Positions 1 to 3,653 of a DNA stretch of 5,985 nucleotides are shown piece after piece. How positions within the stretch are numbered: position 1 is the stretch's first letter; each line of letters opens with the position of its first letter. The position numbers were made by a program, and so were the translations under genes. A model generated the notes under the pieces. The model was not told where the DNA came from. It ran no database searches and saw nothing but the letters and a program-made list of their open reading frames with translations. This DNA comes from Campylobacterales bacterium. GTDB taxonomy: Bacteria; Campylobacterota; Campylobacteria; Campylobacterales; QNZT01. The stretch spans positions 1 to 5,985 of the forward strand of contig JALWKJ010000071.1 in assembly GCA_027081495.1 (NCBI GenBank), written 5' to 3'.

Positions 1-1754
1 ATTTTATAGATACAATGCAAGATAGTATAGTCTGTTATAAATCAAAAAACAAACTCCAAAAGAGACTTCTTTCAACTTTTCCCAAAGATACTTTGATTTT
101 TATCATGAGTGATATGTACGCGCAAGGTTGGTCAAATATAAAACTTTTAGATAAACTCTATCAGTGGCAAAAAAAAGCCCCTATGGCTATCATCCAGATG
201 CTGCCTTACGGATTATGGAAATCAACCATACTAAACCATACAACTTTAACACTTTTAAGATCAAATAAAGTCTTTGTAAAAAACGAGTACTTCATAAGCA
301 GAACAAAAATCAAAAAAGAAGATGACAAAGTGATGAAAATCCCTCTTTTAAACTTTGATACGACATCTTTTGATGTTTATGGAAGAGTGATGGGCGCAAA
401 ACCAAAAAATCGCATAGACGGCGCGATATTTAACCTTTCAAAATTTAAAGAGAAAAGGTTTATCAAAGATCGTAAGATTTTAAATTCTGAACAGAGAATA
501 AGAAAGTTTTACGAGAGTGCGAGCGAGCCTGCAAAAAGATTGGCTGAGTATTTAAGCGTCGTACCTCTTAAGTTCCCTATCATGAAAATAGTACAACAAA
601 AACTGCTTTTAGAGACTTCTCAGGTATATCTTAGTGAAGTCTTTATGAGCGTTTTGGTAGATAAAGATTCAAATAGAGACGGGATTTACCGTTTTTATAA
701 AGGCGATGATGAAAAAGAGGGTGTTAGAGATATACTTTTGACACTGCTTGGAACCAACAAAGCGATAGATACGATTATCACTATTTCCGGTTTTATAAGT
801 GAAAGAGAGGGCGCTTTTGATTTTTTATCATTTCTCAACAATCCCTCATCCATAGAAAAAAGTAAAGAGTACGATGAAATAGACAGAGAATTTGCAAGAA
901 TATCGGCAAAGATACTTGAAAATATGGGCGGCGAATATGCGAAACTAGCCCAAACTTTAACAGAATATATAGATGACTATGAAGAGATTGAAGAAGATGA
1001 ATTTCAAACAGTTACCCCAACCTCCAAACGCTTCCAAATGGGTTCAAACGATGGCAGAGACAATGAAAAACAAGTTCATGAAGTCATCATAAACTATGAC
1101 TTTGAGATAGCAAAATACCCTGTAACGGTAGGAGAGTTCAGAGCTTTTGTAAATGATACCGGTTATAAAACAGAAGCGGAAGTTGGTGACGGCGCTTTCG
1201 TTTGGGATGAAAAAAATGTGAATATGAAAAAAGATGCTTACTGGGATAATCCTTATTTTGAGCAAACAGACGATTCTCCTGTAGTTTGTGTTTCATGGAA
1301 TGATGCTCAGGAATACATCAAGTGGCTAAATCAAAAAACAGGCGAAACATACAGACTGCCGAGCGAAGCGGAGTGGGAGTTTGCTTGCCGTGCGGGTACT
1401 ACCACAAAGTGGAGTTTCGGAGATGATGAGAAGGAGCTTGAAAAGTATGCTTGGTATGATGAAAACAGCGATGGCAAAACGCATCCGGTAGGAGAAAAAC
1501 TAGCAAATCCCTGGGGACTTTATGATATGCACGGCAATGTCTGGGAATGGTGTGAGGATGATTGGGCAAATAACTATAATGAAACGCCAAGAGATGGAAG
1601 TGCAAATCATAATCAAAAAGAAGGAACTAAAATCCTTCGGGGCGGTTCGTGGGGCAGCATTGCTGTCAACTCTCGCTCCGCTGTCCGTAACTGGGGCGAT
1701 CCGGGCAATCGTAGCGGTAGCAGCGGTTTTCGTCTCCTCAGAGTTATTAGGTGA
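1..1754 (+). CDS. SAV_2336-type (vWA-like) protein with C-terminal FGE/C-type-lectin variable domain; 5' partial; DGR target 1
   Basis: The frame is open from the left edge (F-I-D-T precede the Met at 15), so the true start lies upstream; numbering here counts that Met as 1. Residues 27-68 carry a vWA-like strand with S32-D33, then a GW...LL..W...AP.AIIQ.LP..LW pattern typical of SAV_2336 N-terminal-domain proteins. Residues ~160-265 match the following helical region of that family (RIRKFYESASEPAKRLAEYL, then a PIMKIVQQKLL segment). An acidic linker leads to an FGE-sulfatase domain (~333-579): FQMGSN at 340-345, AKYPVTVGEF, RLPSEAEWEFACRAG from 447, NPWGLYDMHGNVWEWCED from 498, and LRGGSW at 541-546. 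The C-terminal tip, where true FGE enzymes have their copper-binding cysteines, has none, so catalysis is unlikely. Residues 541-576 are a DGR variable region. In the families known, SAV_2336 proteins accompany MoxR-type ATPases; a binding or sensor role is inferred. Confidence 0.9.
   Translation, partial: FIDTMQDSIVCYKSKNKLQKRLLSTFPKDTLIFIMSDMYAQGWSNIKLLDKLYQWQKKAPMAIIQMLPYGLWKSTILNHTTLTLLRSNKVFVKNEYFISRTKIKKEDDKVMKIPLLNFDTTSFDVYGRVMGAKPKNRIDGAIFNLSKFKEKRFIKDRKILNSEQRIRKFYESASEPAKRLAEYLSVVPLKFPIMKIVQQKLLLETSQVYLSEVFMSVLVDKDSNRDGIYRFYKGDDEKEGVRDILLTLLGTNKAIDTIITISGFISEREGAFDFLSFLNNPSSIEKSKEYDEIDREFARISAKILENMGGEYAKLAQTLTEYIDDYEEIEEDEFQTVTPTSKRFQMGSNDGRDNEKQVHEVIINYDFEIAKYPVTVGEFRAFVNDTGYKTEAEVGDGAFVWDEKNVNMKKDAYWDNPYFEQTDDSPVVCVSWNDAQEYIKWLNQKTGETYRLPSEAEWEFACRAGTTTKWSFGDDEKELEKYAWYDENSDGKTHPVGEKLANPWGLYDMHGNVWEWCEDDWANNYNETPRDGSANHNQKEGTKILRGGSWGSIAVNSRSAVRNWGDPGNRSGSSGFRLLRVIR
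1633..1742 (+). repeat. DGR variable repeat VR1
   Basis: This 110-bp segment at the 3' end of the first FGE gene aligns without gaps to 3428-3537. The copies differ at 22 bases in 14 codons (residues 548, 549, 551-553, 557, 559-562, 567-570). In 19 of the 22 one copy has A; the other three are G versus T, which two independent changes from A would explain. No difference falls in a third codon position. The variable codons end in C or T (one in G), as expected from AAC/AAT-type template codons. The last 18 bases (1725-1742, GGTTTTCGTCTCCTCAGA) are invariant and are the likely initiation-of-mutagenic-homing end. Confidence 0.9.
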
Positions 1755-1781
1755 AAAACGAAAAGTGAAAGGTGAAAAGTG
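1751..1781. repeat. GTGAAAA-type repeat cluster, inverted relative to 1850-1863 and 2272-2285
   Basis: GTGAAAAACGAAAA (1751-1764) starts inside the last codons of the upstream gene and supplies its TGA stop. It is followed by degenerate GTGAAA/GGTGAAAAGTG units. Its exact reverse complement occurs at 1850-1863 and at 2272-2285. The short A-rich units could be slippage-prone spacer DNA or the ends of an inserted cassette. Confidence 0.6.
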
Positions 1782-1825
1782 TTGGTTTGCATTGCTTTGC
1801 CATGTTGTTATTTTAAATAAAAAGA

Positions 1826-1838
1826 GTTGCGGAGCAAC
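1826..1838 (+). terminator. Weak hairpin downstream of the first FGE gene
   Basis: GTTGC-GGA-GCAAC forms a perfect 5-bp stem with a 3-base loop, followed by ATTTCC and a T-run about ten bases later. It lies within a wider ATGTTG...CAACAT inverted repeat (1802-1807/1835-1840). It could end transcription of the first gene, but the U-tract is not adjacent, so the call is tentative. The rest of the 1755-1892 spacer is repeat and AT-rich sequence with no gene seen. Confidence 0.25.
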
Positions 1839-1849
1839 ATTTCCATAAT

Positions 1850-1863
1850 TTTTCGTTTTTCAC
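1850..1863. repeat. 14-bp repeat TTTTCGTTTTTCAC, copy 1 (upstream of the four-helix-bundle gene)
   Basis: This is an exact direct copy of 2272-2285 and an exact inverted copy of 1751-1764. With 2272-2285 it brackets the four-helix-bundle gene, giving a unit of about 436 bp (1850-2285). Confidence 0.6.
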
Positions 1864-1892
1864 TTTTAGTTTTAGTTTAAAAAGGGTTTTCA

Positions 1893-2243
1893 GTGAGTGG
1901 AAGTATTTTAAAAACAAAGAGTTATGATTTTGCTTTGAGAGTTGTAAAACTTTACAAATATCTTTGTGGTCAGAAAAAAGAGTTTGTTTTGAGTAAGCAA
2001 GTGCTTCGTAGTACAACGGCGATTGGCGCTTTGGTCAAAGAGGCGGAATTTGCTCAATCAAGAGCCGATTTTATTAGTAAACTGAGCATAGCTCTAAAAG
2101 AAGCCAATGAAACAGAGTATTGGTTATCTCTTTTAAAAGACTCTGATTATATAACGGATGAGATGCATCAAAGTATAAATCCGGATATAAAAGCGCTTAT
2201 CGGTATTTTAGTCTCTAGTGTAAAAACGGCAAAATCAAAATGA
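1893..2243 (+). CDS. Four-helix-bundle protein (23S rRNA intervening-sequence protein family)
   Basis: A 116-residue, almost entirely helical protein. It carries the hallmark of the TIGR02436/PF05635 four-helix-bundle family: YDFALRVVKLYKYL near the N-terminus, then LSKQVLRSTTAIGALVKEAE, then DFISKLSIALKEANETEYWL, and a final helix ending in a Lys-rich tail. Length is normal for the family. The start is GTG at 1893 with GGG six bases upstream; no in-frame ATG gives the full first helix. The family has no firmly known biochemical role; members sit inside 23S rRNA intervening sequences and in many accessory regions. The DGR accessory protein Avd has the same general fold, so its position between two DGR targets is suggestive, but the sequence pattern fits PF05635 better than Avd. 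It is bracketed by 14-bp direct repeats, which hints that gene and flanks arrived as a unit. Confidence 0.85.
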   Translation: MSGSILKTKSYDFALRVVKLYKYLCGQKKEFVLSKQVLRSTTAIGALVKEAEFAQSRADFISKLSIALKEANETEYWLSLLKDSDYITDEMHQSINPDIKALIGILVSSVKTAKSK

Positions 2244-2250
2244 AAAAGAT

Positions 2251-2285
2251 TTTTCACTTTTCACTTTTCACTTTTCGTTTTTCAC
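2251..2285. repeat. Tandem TTTTCAC x3 followed by TTTTCGTTTTTCAC (copy 2)
   Basis: Three perfect tandem heptamers (2251-2257, 2258-2264, 2265-2271) run straight into the 14-bp repeat at 2272-2285. The array starts seven bases after the stop of the four-helix-bundle gene. It is too short and has no spacers, so it is not a CRISPR. Beyond it, 2286-2377 is AT-rich; the only structure seen is a short imperfect hairpin (CGGTTT...AAATCG) near 2326-2340. Confidence 0.65.
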
Positions 2286-2377
2286 TTATATTATCTCCTC
2301 GGGAAACCTGTAGTATTGGTGGAGTCGGTTTTGAAAATCGGCTTTGCTACTAAAATATGCTAAAATAAATTAACCAA

Positions 2378-2383
2378 AAGGAG
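2378..2383 (+). promoter_or_regulatory. Shine-Dalgarno site of the nucleotidyltransferase gene
   Basis: AAGGAG lies six bases before the ATG at 2390, the best ribosome site in the window; it fixes this start. Upstream, two TAAAAT hexamers (2351-2356, 2361-2366) could serve as -10 elements, but no well-spaced -35 is evident, so I do not call a promoter. Confidence 0.7.
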
Positions 2384-2389
2384 TTTTCA

Positions 2390-2698
2390 ATGGATGCTAT
2401 TTTACTTCAGAAACTCAAAGAGAAAAAAAGATCGTTGTTGGATGAAGGCTTTGAGATTGTAGGTGTTTTTGGTTCGTATGCCAGAGGGGAAGAAAAAGAA
2501 GATAGTGATATTGATCTGTTATACGACATTAAACCGATATTTTTAAAAAAATATGGAGGTTTTCAAGCTTTTGCCAAACTCAATGAGATACGAGAGGAGT
2601 TAAAAGAGTTTTTAAAGAGAGATATTGATATCGTTACTATCGATAACAGCAGCACTACTTTTAAAAAGTATGCGCTTAAGGATATCATATATGTCTAA
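2390..2698 (+). CDS. Minimal nucleotidyltransferase (MntA-type antitoxin of a HEPN/MNT module)
   Basis: A 102-residue protein of the DNA polymerase beta-like MNT family. The signature GSYARGEEKEDSDIDLL spans residues 28-44, with G28-S29 and the metal-binding D40 and D42. The third acidic strand is RDIDIVT, where D80 is the likely third carboxylate. All expected active-site residues are present and the length is normal. In the known HEPN/MNT toxin-antitoxin systems this enzyme neutralises its HEPN RNase partner by adding nucleotides (AMP) to it. The gene overlaps the next reading frame by eight bases (ATG at 2691), the usual arrangement for this pair. That partner is reduced to a remnant, so the antitoxin is probably an orphan here or acts on a HEPN toxin elsewhere. 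Confidence 0.88.
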   Translation: MDAILLQKLKEKKRSLLDEGFEIVGVFGSYARGEEKEDSDIDLLYDIKPIFLKKYGGFQAFAKLNEIREELKEFLKRDIDIVTIDNSSTTFKKYALKDIIYV

Positions 2699-2804
2699 AT
2701 CAGTAGAAAAGTTAGAGTTTATATTAGAAAAAATAGAAGATATCATAAGAAGATTTATCCCGGAATTGAAATCGATAATTATGGATGTACTAAAAGATGG
2801 CTGA
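2691..2804 (+). pseudogene. Internally deleted HEPN-family toxin remnant
   Basis: This 37-codon frame starts with an ATG that overlaps the end of the nucleotidyltransferase gene. It begins MSKSVEKLEFILEKIEDI, the typical opening of the HEPN/DUF86-like partners of MNT antitoxins. After about residue 19 it jumps to RFIPELKSIIMDVL, which resembles the last helix of such proteins (an IP.LK..I pattern near the C-terminus). Full-length members are about 100-120 residues, so roughly 70 residues are missing, including the helix with the RX4-6H RNase motif; no such motif is present. The simplest reading is an in-frame internal deletion that inactivated the toxin. The frame overlaps the next gene's ATG by eight bases, so its translation could still couple ribosomes to the second FGE gene. 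Confidence 0.7.
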
Positions 2805-3552
2805 TTTCAAAAAACCAAAAATGATCCGCATCCTAAACTCCCTCTCTATCGATATGGTTCGCATCAAAAAAGGCTCATTCATGATGGGTGAAGGGAAAAA
2901 TCAAAAAAAAGTAACCATCGAGAACGATTTTGAGATAGGCAAATACCCCGTCACCGTAGCCGAATATATGCACTTTGTCAAAGATGTAAAAAAACACTAT
3001 CCGAAGTGGCTGGAAGAAGGCAGTGAATATCACATAGAAACAGGAACGGATGATCGCTATAAAAAGATGAAAAATCTTCAAAATCCAAACGCGCCGATAG
3101 TGGGTATAAGCTGGCATGATGCGACGGCTTACTGTAAGTGGCTGAGTGAGAAGAGAAAGGAGGAGTTTAGACTTCCAAGTGAAAAAGAGTGGGAGTATGC
3201 TTGTAGGGCTGGAACAACAACAAAGTGGAGTTTTGGAGATGATGAAAAAGAGCTTGGAGAATATGCATGGTATGATAAAAATTCTTATGATTTGGGAGAA
3301 AAACATGAAAATTACGGCGTGCAAGAAGTAGGCAAAAAGAAACCAAATCCCTGGGGGTTATATGATATGTACGGCAATGTCTGGGAATGGTGTGAAGACT
3401 GGTATGATGAGGATAAAGACACAAAAGTCCTTCGGGGCGGTTCGTGGGGCTACAATGCTTACGGCACTCGCTCCGCTAACCGTCTCAGGGTCATTCCGGG
3501 CAATCGTTACTATAACAACGGTTTTCGTCTCCTCAGAACTTTACCTTCTTGA
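2797..3552 (+). CDS. Stand-alone FGE/C-type-lectin-fold variable protein; DGR target 2
   Basis: A 251-residue protein that is almost entirely an FGE-sulfatase domain. Motifs in order: MVRIKKGSFMMGE (20-32), GKYPVTVAEY (48-57), RLPSEKEWEYACRAGTTT from 125, NPWGLYDMYGNVWEWCEDW (184-202), and LRGGSWG (212-218). It has no signal peptide or membrane segment. The C-terminal loop lacks the cysteine pair of true formylglycine-generating enzymes, so a ligand-binding role is likelier than catalysis. Residues 212-247 are a DGR variable region. The ATG at 2797 is the first in frame (TAA lies two codons upstream) and overlaps the HEPN remnant by eight bases; no strong ribosome site precedes it, which fits coupled translation. 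It resembles the C-terminal domain of the gene ending at 1754, but lacks the SAV_2336 module. Confidence 0.9.
   Translation: MADFKKPKMIRILNSLSIDMVRIKKGSFMMGEGKNQKKVTIENDFEIGKYPVTVAEYMHFVKDVKKHYPKWLEEGSEYHIETGTDDRYKKMKNLQNPNAPIVGISWHDATAYCKWLSEKRKEEFRLPSEKEWEYACRAGTTTKWSFGDDEKELGEYAWYDKNSYDLGEKHENYGVQEVGKKKPNPWGLYDMYGNVWEWCEDWYDEDKDTKVLRGGSWGYNAYGTRSANRLRVIPGNRYYNNGFRLLRTLPS
3428..3537 (+). repeat. DGR variable repeat VR2
   Basis: The 110-bp partner of 1633-1742. Variable residues are Y219, N220, Y222, G223, T224, N228, L230, R231, V232, I233, Y238, Y239, N240 and N241. This copy keeps more AAC/AAT codons (220, 228, 240, 241) and so may be closer to the template than VR1. The invariant 3' end (3520-3537) is identical to that of VR1, and the gene continues for only four codons past it, the normal place for a variable repeat. 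Confidence 0.9.
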
Positions 3553-3627
3553 TTGGGCGTTTTTTAGCTTTGGGGTTTTTACTTTTTTCTTTTTAACAAG
3601 CCCCGCAGGGCGAAGATGTTTGCTTTA

Positions 3628-3653
3628 AGAGGAGGGTGATTTACCTCTCCTCT
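3628..3653. terminator. Candidate hairpin between convergent genes
   Basis: AGAGGAG (3628-3634) and CTCCTCT (3647-3653) form a perfect 7-bp stem, extendable to nine by a G-T and a G-C pair, around an 8-base loop. It covers the stop codon of the minus-strand gene. Neither side has a strong U-tract, so its role as a bidirectional terminator is uncertain. A 4-bp GCCC/GGGC hairpin (3600-3611) and T-runs at 3560-3590 fill the rest of the 88-bp gap. Confidence 0.35.

Noticed and set aside
1633..1742. Catalytic formylglycine-generating (sulfatase-activating) enzyme
   Set aside because: The active-site cysteine pair expected just after the GGSW motif is absent in both proteins, those positions are DGR-variable, and no sulfatase is present in the window.
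1522..1848. A 108-codon plus-strand frame running across the variable repeat into the spacer, and a similar frame at 3362-3628
   Set aside because: Both are +1 shadows of the FGE genes. Their similarity to each other follows from the shared motif and repeat DNA, and they have no ribosome site or family match.
1751..1863. DGR hairpin (BPP-1-like cruciform) directly behind VR1, made by the 14-bp inverted repeat
   Set aside because: The arms are separated by 85 bases, and VR2 has no equivalent structure; the repeats fit a link to the four-helix-bundle gene better.
2251..2285. CRISPR-like tandem repeat
   Set aside because: The units are 7 bp and contiguous, with no unique spacers.
2290..2350. 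Minus-strand codons that read like the end of a protein (KADFQNRLHQYYRFPEE) in the spacer before the nucleotidyltransferase
   Set aside because: Only about 20 codons are open and I cannot place them in a family; a fossil gene end is possible but not supportable.
2875..3324. A 149-codon minus-strand frame opposite the second FGE gene
   Set aside because: It is Phe/Ile/Ser-rich antisense sequence lying wholly inside a clear FGE gene, with no recognisable motif.
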